From Mastigias papua (Eukaryota; Cnidaria; Scyphozoa; Rhizostomeae; Mastigiidae), in assembly GCA_964019165.1 (NCBI GenBank), contig OZ025267.1:2753650-2817649 (forward strand): 64,000 nucleotides of DNA, written 5' to 3'. Below the pieces are notes generated by a model. The model did not search any database and was not told the DNA's origin. It worked only from the letters and a program-made list of their open reading frames with translations. Within the stretch, counting starts at the first letter, position 1. The number at the start of each line of letters is the position of its first letter. This document shows positions 49,886 to 63,556 of this stretch, piece after piece. The position numbers were made by a program, and so were the translations under genes.

Positions 49886-52800
49886 CCTACGGGACTGGTC
49901 GTCAATACACGGAAGAGGAACATATTGTATAATAAATACTACGGCATCGTGAACAAGTCTCACCTAGACGACAATTCTTTCCAGTACTGTTACTTGGAAC
50001 GACACTTATTTCTGCTCTGCTGAGAGTTCGTAAAGATCCCTGGTATAGACTTTCCCGTAAGACTCACCTGCTAACAGATAACTACATATATAAAACTGTA
50101 GTCAAACCCATTTCAACTGTTTATGTATCATGCTGTTTTTTCAAAGGAAATACAACAAGACTTTGACCAACGCCCACGTTACATGTTCTATGTGTCACAA
50201 CTTGTACCCCGAAAACAATAGATATAACTAGATGCAAGGTACAAAAACTCAGACACGAGGTATCGCGGAAATTAAGGCCTATGACGTGTGTCAAAGGGCC
50301 AACCACTACTACTTCCGGAATGAATATGTAGGTTTTATTTTCTTGGGTACTTCCTTGTTTTGCAATAGTTTCCCGACCCCTAGACTTTCAATTATTCTAT
50401 CTCTGTATATCTTTACTTCTACTTGTTTAGTCTTTCGATCTCTTACTGTTAAAAGAGATTCATATATTAACAGAAATATCAGTACCTACATGAGTTATTG
50501 TGCAAGGAAGGTAATTGTTAGCCAGAAAACAGACAAGGGATGGCAGCAAACATTATTTATTGACTCGCTCCGCAAACTGAATTTATCAACCTGACTCTCC
50601 AGCCGGACTTTCCGGCCGGATGGAAATAATTTACTGATACATTATAACATACCGTTGAATTCAAACGGTAGCCAAGACACAGCAAATGTACTAGTTGTAA
50701 AATTAGAGGTTTCACCTTATCTGATACAAACTTCTGCCTAATTTGTTGCTGAGCTTTAATATTCTTAAACTTTTCTGATTTTGAGCCCAACGGGCGCTCC
50801 CCCAAAGAGTTGATGAGACCGGGTAAGTGAAACTCGCAATTTTGTTTACTAAAGAAAACTCAAATAGTCAAAATATCTAACCTTTTGACGAAGCTTGAGC
50901 TTTACATTTTTCTTAAATCATTCTTAAATTTCAGAGATTTTGAGGCCTTAATATTCTTATAGACTATATTATTATAAAAATGTCTGACGCGATAGCAAAT
51001 GGCAATAATTAGTCTTGAGCTAAGATTAGTGCAATAACTTGATGACAAGCCCATTTCTTTGAACAAAAACAGCTGTTCCGTTCTGTTGGGTAACTGATTG
51101 AAGTCTGCCAACCTACACGTCCCTTATACCAGAGTTGATGCATGAAAATATCGACCAAACAGGGCTTGTGTCCTGCTGCTGACTACCCAACAGAAATGGT
51201 CCTTCGTATGGGTTCAGCAGCCTCAGGTAGGAATGAAGCAGCACTCAAATTCAAGCTGCAGGGATCAAAAGCAGGGAATCGACGCTTTGGCAATTGATAA
51301 AACTCACTTCTCGTGTCTCACCAAACAAGTCGGCCTGTAGACAATGCATGCAAGATCTGGTTCTACCTGCTTAAACTCTCTGAGTGAAAAACGTTTATGT
51401 AATCAGACAAATGCTCTGAAAACCATGGACATTAATGTGAAATGAGTAGCGTGTACTTACTTGAGAGATGAACGTGAAGAAAAGGTCAGATGTAGTTATT
51501 AATGGTGTTGCAATAGAATTAGCATGCTAGTGGAACAGCTTTTTCGTCGTTTACAGCAGATTATCAGACTGCTATAATTATCAGTTTGATTTTGGCCTTT
51601 ATGCACTTCTGGTCAGAGAAACACAATACCACCTGCCGTCAAACAAACCGAACACTGGGACTCCTGGTGTGTGCTATACCCAATGTATTAACTCCTATTG
51701 TTTTTGAAAATGAAGTGTAGATAATATAGCGTAGAAATAAAGATTGTATATACAAACAACAACAAAATCATTAAAACAATGCAGAGCATCGCAAAGCAAG
51801 TGCTCAAAAACGATCAGTCAAGCAATTTTTATTGCATTGCAGAGAAGAGGATTCACAATATTGACGGTTTTACTTACAATCCGCGTTAAGAAACTTTAAG
51901 AAACACAGGCAGACTAAGCTTCAAAAGCAAACTTGGATAAACTGTTTCTTACAAGATGTTTCTTCTTAAAATTTGAAACAAAATGTAAACAAAATACATA
52001 CTTCATAGAACTTGAATATCCATTTCTAGTCTCACAGTTGCCTTATCTGGGTTGTTATTCTTATGGGAAATTTCAAGAAATTTTTGAGAAACGTTTAAAA
52101 ACATTTAAGGCTGGATTTGACAATAGTAAGAAACATCCAGGCTGAAAGCAAAAAGGTTGCCTCTTATAATAAAAATACGAAATTGCAAAAAGTTCCGTTG
52201 CAGTCATAGAGGGGAATGATGATAGAAATCTGGATGCAAAGGGAATTCGAAGCAGTTGGAGATGTAGCATAGAAATATAATGGGTGAATTAAGCTTCTTT
52301 GTGCAAGGAAGGCTGCCATTGAAAATGAATTTCGCTCGAAGTTCAAAGCTGCAAGGACATATTATGAAAATGATAATGAAACAATAAATTCATTATAAAT
52401 AGTTAGATATGATTAAAGATTGGAATCACTAAGATGTGATGACTACATAGGTCACAGGGTTTAATGTGCAGTTCTATACAAAATGTGCAGTTATAGAAGT
52501 CGGTGTGCAGTTCCGGAAAGAGATCTGTGCAGCATCTTACATTTTATATCTATTAAGAGAGATTTTAGTTAAAGTAGAGTGTTGTTCGTACATTATCATT
52601 TCCAACTAGTATAGCGTGCCTTCTCATCACGTGCAGGTCGTTTCTGCTTATAGGAACCAAGGGCTATTCCTCAATATAGTAGTCACGAGAAAAATATGCA
52701 GAAATTTTCCTTAAAAAACTCTGATATCAAAGACAAGAAACAAGCTAGTAAAATGCGACACAACTATAGATAGGCGGATACACATAATGCAATTCTTTGC

Positions 52801-55800
52801 TAATCTAATATACTGTAACGCAAATAGGAGTTAATCTACTGGACATGAGACAAGAAAGACCTGGCGAATCTGACTATGAGGTTGGCTGGTATCCAAGGGA
52901 TACCGCCGTGGGATGTGAGCTTGCAAAAACCATTTCTAACCGGGCTAAGTAATTAGAAATATTGGCAGTTTTCCTAAAATAAATGAAGGAATATAAGCTG
53001 CCTTGTGAAAAATTGAGAGATATTATCCCTATATTCCTTGACCAATAGAGTTACTATTGGCCAAGAAAAGTGAAACACAAGGTTATTTTGACATAATAAC
53101 AATCCAACCACAGCCATGATAGTACCAGTAGTAGATCTCTAGTCTATGAGATATATACATCTTTTGTAACTGAACCAATTTGAGAAAGAATTTTTCAAGA
53201 AATTTCAATAACAGGGGAAAATTTACAGAAGGGGCCTAAATGCTGAACGATGTGAAGGGGCTTGTGTGGCTATCTGTAGTACACTACAGAAAAGGACCCA
53301 AACTACTGGCGATTTTTTAATTTTTACATGAACTACAGGAGAAAGCATTGGACATGCATGGTCACGTTCCCCTGCAGTTATAACGTTAAAAAGTACCCTG
53401 TCAAACTCATTTCTACAAATCAAAGCTGATACAGTAGGGGCATTGATGTATTTAATAAAAATTATTTCACTTCCGAGTTAAAGTTCACAGTGGTGAATAT
53501 TTTCATCCAATTTTATGCTTTGTCTCTCTCTGTGTTGATTATCAATGGTGCCATGCAGAAAAATCAGCAGATTTTTAAGATCCACAACAGAATATAAACT
53601 ATAAGAAACCTGGGTCATAGCCTAGTAATAAATGTTTCTAAATGTTTGACCACATTTTAGTTCAAAAAGTTTCCTAAGAGTATCTTAATTTAATTAACAT
53701 AATTGTAGTGAAAACGAAATCAACACGGAGAACGTCTTTTGTAGTACCCATAAGGTTTAACACATAAAACATACAGAAGTGGAAACTTGCTAAATCCGTG
53801 AAGGTAAAAAAGAATTTCCGAACCTCTGAAATATGCCATAGAAAGTGCTAAAGTTTCTGAACTCTTTCCTTGTAGTTCTAAAAGTTTCTTGAATTTTAGG
53901 CTGTCAAGTACTGGGTTTCTTATAAACATGTTTCTTTTAAAAAAAGTTATGTAGTTCGTCGAGCTCAGGCCATAAAGTATCAATCCATACAAGTTAGTAA
54001 AACACTTTTGGAATATAACATAGGATTTAAATCACATTTTAAAATATTTCCCGTATTCCATTTCGCATCCCTAAATAATACAGTGCCCACATTGATAACA
54101 GCACTTCGTGGGTTGAAGAGGCTACCTAATGTAAACATTGCTATTTGTCAAGGTATTGCTCTTGGAACAGGGTGATGCCTGCCTTTCAGCTTATTTCTAC
54201 GAATAGCAGTGCATTTTTCGTCTACTTTCTACACATCATAACAACACCCATGGCTGCGGTTGTAATACATTTATCACTGGGATCCACTTTGAGATGTGAA
54301 ACGAAGTTTTTTGCACCATTTTCTCATTTAGTATGGAAGCTTACGAACTCATTTGAAACTCGTGCAACTATTTGATCAAGCAACTTCTTCTAGATACTCC
54401 TGGCCAAACACTACGTACTAAACTGTGCAGCTGAAGTTTGCCAGATTTCTAAACAAAACAAGGCTGTGTAACAGGCTTTAGATTTTTATTAATAAAGCGG
54501 GTGACGTTTTCAAAGGGTTGAAGAAGTTCACCGATGCATTCTTCATCGATGATTCAAATTCATCTTTCATAAATTGCCTTCTCTTCATAATACATCAAAC
54601 GGAAATTGGAAAAGATAAACTGAACTGATGTAATAAAACGACGAACAGATAATGAATATAGCCTTGCAAAGGCCAAATGGATATGGCAAGAATATCCTAG
54701 GGCAATAAACAGCGTGCTGTTCACGGTAAGGAAGCTGATAGAACAACAATGTTGCGTTCGCACTGTGCTGCTACAAAGAATTCCTTGTTTGGTAAATGAG
54801 CTTGACAGAACATTTAAATGCAATTCGAAGAGGTTTGCTCAAATAAAGAGACAGTAAACACCTAAGGAAACTCTAGCTGCTTGCAAGATAAATCCTAGGC
54901 GCCCTCTCTGATTTGCTTGTTCCCGCAAAGCAATGAATATCGTTAAGGTTAAGAATATACCGAAACATGCAGATTAAGGAGTAACACTGAAATCAGTTCA
55001 TGGAGGTCCACTGTTTTTAAGTAGGAAAATCGTGGAGAAATTTCCGCTAGGAAAACACCTGAGCTATTCACGCCCATCCCAGGAAATGCACTGAAATGTT
55101 ACGAGGTCCGTCCGCAAATTTACAGCAAGAATGTGAAATTGCTGTCAGTAAACAAAAAAATCGAAAGGCATTAAAGTTGCATGGCACTTATGCAGAAAGT
55201 GTCTACCTTCAAAAGCACACAGGTGGAACTTAGCTCAATGGAAGCAGTTGCTTTTACATCGGTTCATAAAAGCCCTAATTGTATTTGTACGAAAAAGCCT
55301 AGGACTTAACAATATACTAAGTACAAGTGATATGAATCAATGCGAGGCATTTGGCTTGAACATGATTGCCCAAAGGTCACTCTGGCACACTTATTTTATC
55401 TACAAAATTAGTATAGAGTATGGACAAAAAGCCCCAAGCTCAAAGTGTTTAATACGATGAAAAACACATCACGAAAATTAAAAAAAACAAATTATTGACG
55501 ACTTGTAAGTAGCAGGAAAAATAGCAAAACAAGCTAATTCAATGATCGAAAAACGATTTGGAGATATGCTCTATCTTCAGGTCTGTGCTGTTTCCAAGAA
55601 AAGCATTGAATTTGAAAAAGAATGTTAGAGGTCTCAAATTCTGAGTAAAAATGAATATTCTCTCCCTACCCTGTGCCAGGAATCACTTAGATTTGCAAAA
55701 CGACAGCGGAAAAATAAATAATGGCGGGGCATCTCAATCAGCAGAAAATAAACATATATGGTAGGTTTAGTCCGATCCGTATGCTGACGTTTTTAACTGC

Positions 55801-55900
55801 AAAGAAGTATCAGGGGAAAAGTACACAATGAACTTTCTGCTGCGTTTGCCTTTTTCAAGCAAAGAAATAAATAAGAAAGGAACAAGTACGAAAAACTTAC
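49883..55900. other. Gene-poor stretch
   Basis: No recognisable gene. Contains degenerate AAGAAAC/GTTTCTT-rich repeats at 51885-52145 and 53620-53960 and one copy of a dispersed repeat at 52440-52600 (ACAAAATGTGCAGTT, ATCTGTGCAG). A frame open from about 54630 to 54850 is not bounded by convincing signals. Confidence 0.4.
52440..52600 (+). repeat. Dispersed repeat X, copy 1
   Basis: ACAAAATGTGCAGTT, then ATCTGTGCAG and ATCTATTAAGAGAGATT and GTAAAGTAGAG-like sequence. The same order occurs at 57900-58110 (ACAAAATATGCAGTT, ATCTGTGCAG, ATCTATTTAGAAAGATT, TAAAGTAAAAC). Confidence 0.6.
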
Positions 55901-55940
55901 CACCAATGATCCTCTGCTGGGCAGTTAGGCAATTCTGATC
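55901..55940 (-). other. Candidate 5' non-coding exon (perhaps villin)
   Basis: On the minus strand a 40-base segment is bounded by CTTGTGTGTAG upstream and GTAAGTTTTT downstream, a strong donor. It lies about 9.4 kb upstream of the villin ATG exon, which has its own 3' splice site before the ATG. Local G+C is higher from here to 56100, as around a promoter. Assignment to villin is a guess. Confidence 0.25.
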
Positions 55941-56946
55941 CTACACACAAGACAGATCGCTTCAATTTGACGCTTTTCGGCGATGTGAAAACGCCTAGAA
56001 GGCGAGGCCGTCAATCAATGGACTGTACACTACAAGATAAAGGATGTTTCCGTAACACAAACAAATACAGGCTTTCGACCAACAAGGCATCGCAGCTACT
56101 TTATACACACTGATCGAATAAAAACATCGTGCTGATAAATATAAGGGTTCTTACTCGGTTTGTTTCTGGTTAACAACGGGACTCCTCTAATGATACAGGT
56201 CGGGTTACTGTGTTGATAAACTTTATATTAACGACATGCAAATATTTATTAGCATAAATAGAATAAATTACTAGCATCAATTGGAGGTTCAAGCACAAAT
56301 AAATAGAGGCTATATTCCCACATAAACATATATGCAAACATGGGAAAATCGGTTATAAATGAATGATTGGTAAACATGGCTTTACATGAACACTTAATTG
56401 CCTTTAATAGAATAAGTGTTTATTCTACTTTTGAATCGTTGCGGCAGCATTTAGCCTATAAATTGCAATAAATCCAATTTTCCTGAGGCACCGAGCCTGC
56501 ATCTGAAAAACAGAGGAATTTTAATCATTACTGGGAATCAATAAGCACTTTGCGTATAGGGAAGAAAACGACACGTTAGCAGTGGGCTTTCGTGTTTTCG
56601 TTTCCGTTTTCATAGTAGTGAAAATCGGTAGAACTGTTGCTTTGTCGAAATCAAAGTTGCAAGTGTAGGATAGGAAGAGATAAGATCTCTATGAGGTGAG
56701 AAATAAAGCAAAATTAATCCTTCAAAAACTTGGAAAATTTCAGAAATTACGATAAAGAAACGAGCCCTTTCCTACATTTCAATTTAAACGACACCTCTCA
56801 AAAAGTTGCTTGATATCTTTTATGCGACATACTAAAATAGGATATAGGTTCACAGCCAATAATATGCTATTTAAATACCTTACAGAAATATTTTCACTCG
56901 ATATTTATTAAGTAGCATACCCAACCTTATTTCTCTCTCTTTTCAG

Positions 56947-56980
56947 GCAGAAGGCCGCATGCCTCAAGAGATAAAAGCAG
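56947..56980 (+). other. Candidate internal or first exon, + strand
   Basis: 34 bases (including an ATG, MPQEIKA) between TTTCTCTCTCTTTTCAG and GTACTG. The polypyrimidine tract is excellent. No similarity recognised. Confidence 0.2.
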
Positions 56981-57426
56981 GTACTGCTAGTTTTCTGAAA
57001 TATTTTTAACTGGCCCCATCCCCGATGTGTAGGCATTTTGCCAGATTCGTACTTTTCTCAGGCACCAAACCTTAAACCTTCTACATTGTGGAGGGCGGAC
57101 ACTTCTCCCCCCCCCCCAGCCGTGCTGCTACCCTCATCTATTTTCTGTCACTGCACTACCTTGTCACTTGCATTGTTTATCGTTTGTGAGGCTGAAATTT
57201 AATTCGATCAACTATCCTAATGTGAATTTGATAACTTCATAGCGGTCAAGCCCTTCTCAACAGGTTAGAGAGCGCTACACGCAATCCACCTGTGTCAGGC
57301 AATTGCTTCATATTCATAAGTATAGTGTTAGTCTAGTTGGCTGGAGACGAAAATCAACCCATACTTGCAATACTCAGCTTTCTTCCTACATTGGGCCCAA
57401 AGACTGAGCCGTGTTTCCTTGGCGCT

Positions 57427-57500
57427 ATGAAAGAAGCCAATCATTATAAACTACACGAAGTTCCAGGTAGCCCACCAGAAGAGGAATACCACTTAGAAAG
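57427..57500 (+). other. Candidate first coding exon, + strand
   Basis: ATG-initiated segment reading MKEANHYKLHEVPGSPPEEE and ending in frame 2 at a GTAACC donor. Its composition (polar, PPEEE) looks protein-like. I could not find following exons before the P4-ATPase, so it may be chance. Confidence 0.25.
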
Positions 57501-57899
57501 GTAACCCCCCCTCCCTTCATCACATTGTCGCTTGCCCGGTTGGGATATCTTAACTTATACAACAACATTCCACTATTGTGTTCCTTTGGTTAAGTCATAG
57601 CAAAATCTGTCCCAAAAACGAACTAAAACAATGTATTTAGAGTTAACAGAAAAAGATATCTTTCATTGTAACTATAGTAAGGCATGTAAACGATTAATCA
57701 TTTACAAAAAAGGCTTAATTACAATGTCAAGAATTGTGCTATTTATTACTGATATGCTAAGGCATGTCGTAAAGGAAAGTTTGATGTTAATGTAGAAATG
57801 ATAAAGGTGGGATTGAAAATCAATGTAGAAATGATAGGTATGGTTGGAAATTAATATAGTGATAAAGAAGAGACTACAGGACAGTTAGCAATAACTCAT

Positions 57900-58110
57900 T
57901 GGTTCTTTGAAGTTCTATCAGGGTAGCACTACGATTCAAATTTGAAAAACAATGGGGATCACGGTTTTTTCTCTTACACCTCTACACAAAATATGCAGTT
58001 CAAAGGACTTTTGTACAGTACTAGAGAATAATCTGTGCAGAATGCATCATAGATCTATTTAGAAAGATTCCTTGTAAAGTAAAACGTTAGGTATAGATTG
58101 TATGCAACGG
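57900..58110 (+). repeat. Dispersed repeat X, copy 2
   Basis: Partner of 52440-52600. The order of four shared motifs is preserved with indels between them. Confidence 0.6.
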
Positions 58111-59315
58111 GAAAATGGGGATGGAAGGTGCATAATAGTAGGGCCTATCTATACCAGCTATACCCGTACTTCAGGTGCATTGTGCCTATACTTCTGAGAG
58201 TGAATAATTATTCAATTATAATTGGTCCTCGACATAGTACCTGTGAGACTAATGAGTAGCTCTAAACTATCCTATGGTGGAAATCATGGGGAAAAGGAAA
58301 ACAAACTATTCGCTAAAAACATACAGTAAAGAGTGAACAATGTAGCAATCAGCAATAATGCTGCGATGAAAAGTAGGTGTGCGAATGTGGTTGAACTGAA
58401 CTGATATTCAATTAAAATCAAAACCCCATCGTGTAATTGAATTGTTGAAATAATGTAAGCATATATAGTCCGGCACTATTACCCACTGAATGTAAGTATA
58501 CTATGATAAACAATGTAGTAAAAGACGTGTGGGAATCCTGGCGACGTATTTTGTTGTATTAACTTTGGGGAGCTGTTATTTCTAATGCTGCCTGAAGGGC
58601 TGGAAGAATCTTTGAGACAAATGGTAAAGTTTCCTTAGCCCGTTCGCTAAGTTTAATGATATTTGAAACCCCATTAAAAAATACTAAAAATTTCATACCC
58701 AAATAATAGTGGTTTTATGTCCCGCATCTCGGTGGTTCTTTTTAGAGAAGAAATAGGTGGATGCATGATATGTGTAGGAAGTAGGAAAGCAGGACTGGAT
58801 GTAGAAAAAGAGAAAAAGAAGCAAACGGCTACATAAGATAAGGCAGTCCGTTTTCTTACTAGTTTATGTTCTGTCCTTTATACGACTGTTGCAAAAGCAA
58901 GCAGTTGTCTCAAAAAGATGGGAAAAGGAGATTTTGGTATTATAGTAATCAAAGATCTATTTGCGGAAAACTTTGCAAAAACTATTCTAGGACTGAGAAA
59001 AACTTGCACAGTACTGAACCATTGAACTCGAATTAGGATCAAGAGCTTTAAAGCACCAAGAAAACCTGGATATACAAGAAAGGAAACTGGAAAAGGCGTG
59101 GAATTAAAAAACAGAAAGCTAACCGAATATTTTAAATAACTTGTTGCATGCACACAAGAAAAAGTTCATGCTTTGTAATGAACATATTAATTGCATTTGT
59201 GGTGGGAACGCATTCAAAAAATTGATGCCCCATCTTGAATGAACAAAAAAAATTGATAACCCAATAAAACAAGGCTACAAAAGTTAATACCCTTTCAAAA
59301 ATTCCTCCACCCCTG
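58111..59315. other. Gene-poor stretch
   Basis: Nothing recognised beyond short ORFs without domain similarity. Confidence 0.4.
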
Positions 59316-59578
59316 TAAAGATAAAGGTTAGTCTCATATACGATTCCGTACGTTGGGAAGTGCCCGTTAGAGCAGATACTTATCCTGAGCCGCCGGCATA
59401 GTGAGGTAGGGTGGCCAGTTCCTTTCCTCACTGCCTTTAACTTCTCGCGTGTTGCCACCAGGTACCCATTTGTTGTCGGATGGACAGTAAGCGAGCATCC
59501 CAACTATGATTTCAGGGTTCAGCTCGAGCCATCGATGTTTTGCTCAGCAGTCAAACGCTCTAGCCAGTTGGCCATTCA
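59316..59578 (-). mobile_element. tRNA-derived SINE, family 1, copy 3
   Basis: Minus-strand copy. Its head, CCAACTGGCTAGAGCG, has a mutated A box; B box GGCTCGAGC. The body has GGATGCTCGCTTACTGTCC and GGAACTGGCCACC, ending CCCAACGTACGG and GAGACTAACCTTTATC. More diverged than the other two copies. Confidence 0.8.
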
Positions 59579-60073
59579 CCCATTCCACCCCTGTGCACAG
59601 CATTAAAAATGACAGCTCCCATATGTGATACAGGAACATTTCCCAACAGTACTCGTTATAATGAACTATGGTTACTGGGCATTCTTCCAAGGATTTACAA
59701 CACTGGCTGATTCGGTATGGTGGTACGGAAGGGATAAGTGTGCTTAAGTAGTTTTCACAGAAATTGTTGAGAGATGAGATGAAAAGCAGAGTACGAATGC
59801 GTACCGTCTACAGCAATTTGCTCAAACGAGAGAGTAAGCCACAACAGCAAGGTCCATACCAGAGGTACATTTTCCTACAAAAAGAACAAAACAAGATGCA
59901 AAGATCCAGCACTTGCTGCTATGCATATATCAATGTGTATAGCAACGGCTTTTGGCTATCAGGGGTATTTGACAAGCTGTACATTGGGTTTAATTATTGT
60001 CTTAAGAATCGCCCCAGCTAGCAAACCCGCCAAATGTAAGAGCCTAGTCAGATCTATTTTTTGCCTTATCAGC

Positions 60074-60163
60074 CTAAGTGACCAATCATCATGCAGGATT
60101 GTCACCACACGTGCATTCCACAGCTACATTTAGGCCCATTTTGCATGCCGATTGGTCAGTTAG
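60074..60163. repeat. Inverted repeat with CCAAT-containing arms
   Basis: Arms 60074-60095 and 60142-60163 match at 19 of 22 bases (CTAAGTGACCAATCATCATG against CTAACTGACCAATCGGCATG), separated by 46 bases. Confidence 0.75.
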
Positions 60164-60880
60164 GTTGGAAGAAAATAGGGGTCTTAAAAACTTGATGGCT
60201 ATGCTGCCTAGCTGCGATGTTTTTCACTACGAGGGTCAACTTCTTGCTAGCAATACATAATCATTACACTAACGGCTGTCCCTTTTCATTGGTCTGTCGA
60301 ATGAACGAGCTATGGTCAACAAAAAGCATTTGTTTTCATAGTGTAATGAGAAAGTAAAATCTTACAGCTTTTCTATTTCTATGGGGCTCTATCAATCTAT
60401 TGGGGCATTTGGTTTAGTTGAAAAATTTTCAAAGTATTGCTCTAGTAAAAATCCCAGCCTCGGGTTTCTGATTCGGTTTTAAGGGAGATGAATCAACATT
60501 GTGAAAATGTACAGAAACTTATAGTACAGTTAGCTCAGGGACGAGTTGTGAAATAGGAGTGAGTTTCAGCGCATTTCCAATGAGAATCAATGGAAATGAA
60601 ACGGCCTATCTAAACATAAAAATGATCGTGCATTTGCAAGACAGACCCTTCGTTGCATATGCAAGAATATATACAAAGCGATAAAAAAAGCTACTCGTAT
60701 TTGTTACTACCAAGAGTTATACAATGTACAAACATGGAAAATCTATTTAGAGAAATACAGGCGACATTGTTGGGGAATTTAATCCATCCAAGTACATTAT
60801 GAGGATGCTTCATACGGGAAGTCGTAAGTGCACAAAAGCATAGCCTGTGTTTGGTTTGTTCCCTCGCTAACACACCGCAC

Positions 60881-60925
60881 GGGCACACACACGCATACAC
60901 ACGCATACACACAAACAAACACAAA

Positions 60926-60974
<49 letters not shown>

Positions 60975-60979
60975 ACACA
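60881..60979. repeat. CA-rich microsatellite
   Basis: ACGCATACAC and ACAAACAA variants followed by about 30 pure CA units. Confidence 0.97.
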
Positions 60980-62432
60980 GAGTACCATCATATGTTCAAA
61001 TAAAGAACCTGCTAGCTAGCTGAATGAATTTCGAGACCAACGCTTCAAGCAAAAGCCAACAATTTATAGTTGAAGAAATTTCAAATTTCCTACCTCAATC
61101 ATCTATTGATATATTTCAGCTAGTAATATATTATAATTGATGATACAGTACCAACAGAAATAGGTTAATGAAATTAAAAACTCATAATTATCTTCTCAAC
61201 CTAATGCCAAACATGAGATCTACCCCGCATAGAGAGAATTACTTTCTAAGTGAATTTCAATGATATCATATAGAGCACATCTATGCTTTCAATATGCTTA
61301 TCTCGCGCTACTATAACATCAGATGGTCCAATTTGTTGGATGTGAAACAATTATAAATACAGCTGCTGAGCTCAGAAAAACAGCCTGTGTATAGATTTAA
61401 AGACGATTCTGTGAAATTATGTCACATTTATAGGTTCTATGATAAATTTTTTTGTCAACTGCTTTCTAACACCAATGTTGAATTTTTTGGTCATCGTCCT
61501 TGTCTTCAAATATAAACAGATGTATGGCATTCACAGGCCATAGGCAAAGCAAAGGTATTTATGGGCAATAGCTTGAATGAATAGCGTGTAATGCGTGTAG
61601 TGCGCTGTCATAGAGCTCTAGGACATGCTTAAAAACTTCGAACTTCGAAGCTCTCTGAAACTCATGGCACCATGAGTTAAATTCGGTGTCAAATCCAGGT
61701 CTTTAGAAGAAGTCACAAGGATTCCAAACTGCTTCGAGATTTTTATGTGAACAGAGAGCAAATTCAAGGTGACCTAAGGGATCTTTCAGCATCGTGAGTT
61801 TCAGAGAGCTTCCAACTTTGCAATATGGAGTGGCTCTGACAGGGATATGTATGAGAATGAAGCCCCTTAGCAAAATAGGAAATTTAATTAACTCATGGCA
61901 CTACACAATGAGAAATGGGTGTGTCTGTCATCAAATACCATAAAAACAACAATATCACATATCCTAACATACGATTCAACTGCATTATACAGGTCCAAAA
62001 ATTAGGTAACAAAATAAACAATTAATTTCGTACACATATGTAATACTATCTTTAGCATGACGCAACAAATAAAATTTAAATAAATAAAAATACATTCGCA
62101 TTCAAAATTCTACAAGTCGCGCTCGACAACAGACCCAGCGAGCAGTTGCCAGCGAGATTTCAACAATAAATAATACGCAACACAAACCCACGGCAAGAAA
62201 TGCCTCTCTCTGCTACGCATAAATCAAATATGTACCCTAAATGTTAATAAGATATAACTGAATATTCGATTTTGAATCAATTGTTAAAATTTCTATGTAT
62301 TCGTCCATTTACTTACTCAAAAGTACCCAATGACAAAATCTGGTTTTGCACGCTTGCAATAATCGTGTATAAATCAAATCTAGCATCTACTCCATTCAAT
62401 ATCCCCAACATAAATTACTATACGAAATAAAC

Positions 62433-63556
62433 TCAAGCAATATCTTCATAAGAGCCTGCCTTGTGACGTAGGTCTTCTGCAAAGGTCTCACTTCCAAATC
62501 TTTTCAAAGAATGCTGGCTGTTTCTTGACGAAACCAAAGCCTCAATTCTTGATAGATAGGTTTCAGTTGGGAAAAATGTGCCCTGTATACACCGAACAAC
62601 GTACCTTTCATGCAAAAAAATATGACACATAAAATGAGAGGAAAAATAAAATTATTAGAAGTGATAACAAAAAAGAGTTCCTAAGCAAATTTGCATAATC
62701 GAAGGCTATAAAGACTATAACACTTGTATCAAAGGTAGGGAATACAATCTTTTATAAAAACGAGGCCACTTCTGTTGAGGCTAGATATTCTTGACTTTTT
62801 GATAATTCAAGTATTTTTGAAGCTCTTCTAATCATAGTTTCTATTGTTCGTCTTGTCTATTATGTAAGTCCGAAGAAACCAATTCAATGGGAAAATGGAG
62901 AGACTCTGCAAAGAAATGTCACAATGATGCCAAGTAAAGCAAAAAACAAAAATAAAAAAGCTCATCGATAAACATTTAAGAAGACGAAAGATTTTTAGAG
63001 TCTGTAACCTATTAATAAGGAAAGAATCAAAATTGCGTTGCTTGCCTCCCTTTACTAAAGAGCACACCAAAGCCAACTTACCGCGGGAAGAGGGCGACCA
63101 CAGGGGTTAGCACTGTTAGCAACCAAAAATCTAATTCCGATGCTTCATTGTAAAACACCCAGTATGTCCGATACAATGGAGCGACAGCAGACAATCCAAG
63201 AAACCACACATATGAGAGAATAATGCTACCCCACAAGAAAAAATGATGCACCACAGTCTGTAAAGGAAATAAGATGGATTGGGTAAATTGAAGAATAAGA
63301 AATGGAAACTGGAATTGATGAATGCCATTGAGGTCTGCTAGATTGGAAGAGAAAGGGGCAAATTACTGTATTTGACTGGCTTACGAATACCAAAGTCGTA
63401 TTTCCTTGATGTACATCCATGTTAGCAAAAAAAGGAATTATAGAGACTAACCCAGCTCGGTGTTTCAATTGCTAAATGGAGACAAACTGTGATGACAGCT
63501 ATTTGATGAAAAAGAACCCCAATGCCAGTCATTCCAATGTCTGTATCTCTGTACGT
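62433..63556 (-). CDS. P4-type ATPase (phospholipid flippase), last three exons
   Basis: C-terminal part of a membrane P4-ATPase, the enzymes that use ATP to move phospholipids from the outer to the cytoplasmic leaflet. Exons, 5' to 3': 63452-63556, 63082-63257 and 62433-62604, with phases 0 and 2 that join cleanly. The first reads GIGVLFHQIAVITV...LAIETPSW, the second begins VVHHFFLWGSIILSYVWF and includes YWVFY and FWLLTVLTPVVALFP, and the third has RYVVRCIQGTFFPTE followed by a polar tail ending SYEDIA. LE-T-W / H-WGS / VALLP-R are the usual landmarks of the last three or four transmembrane helices. The FPR...QGTxFPTE ending is closest, in my memory, to class 5 (ATP10-like) flippases; that subclass is tentative. 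The ATPase and P-domain exons lie beyond 64000. Confidence 0.82.

Larger units (their letters stand above)
59579..62432. other. Intergenic, no gene recognised
   Basis: Contains an inverted repeat at 60074-60163 and a CA microsatellite at 60881-60979. A window of higher G+C at 59990-60250 has CCAAT boxes in both orientations but no assigned gene. Frames open at 59764-60021 and 59921-60133 have no known domain. Confidence 0.4.

Noticed and set aside
54630..54850. Open frame of about 70 codons on the + strand
   Set aside because: No start codon in a good context, no splice sites and no similarity. Expected by chance in this length of sequence.
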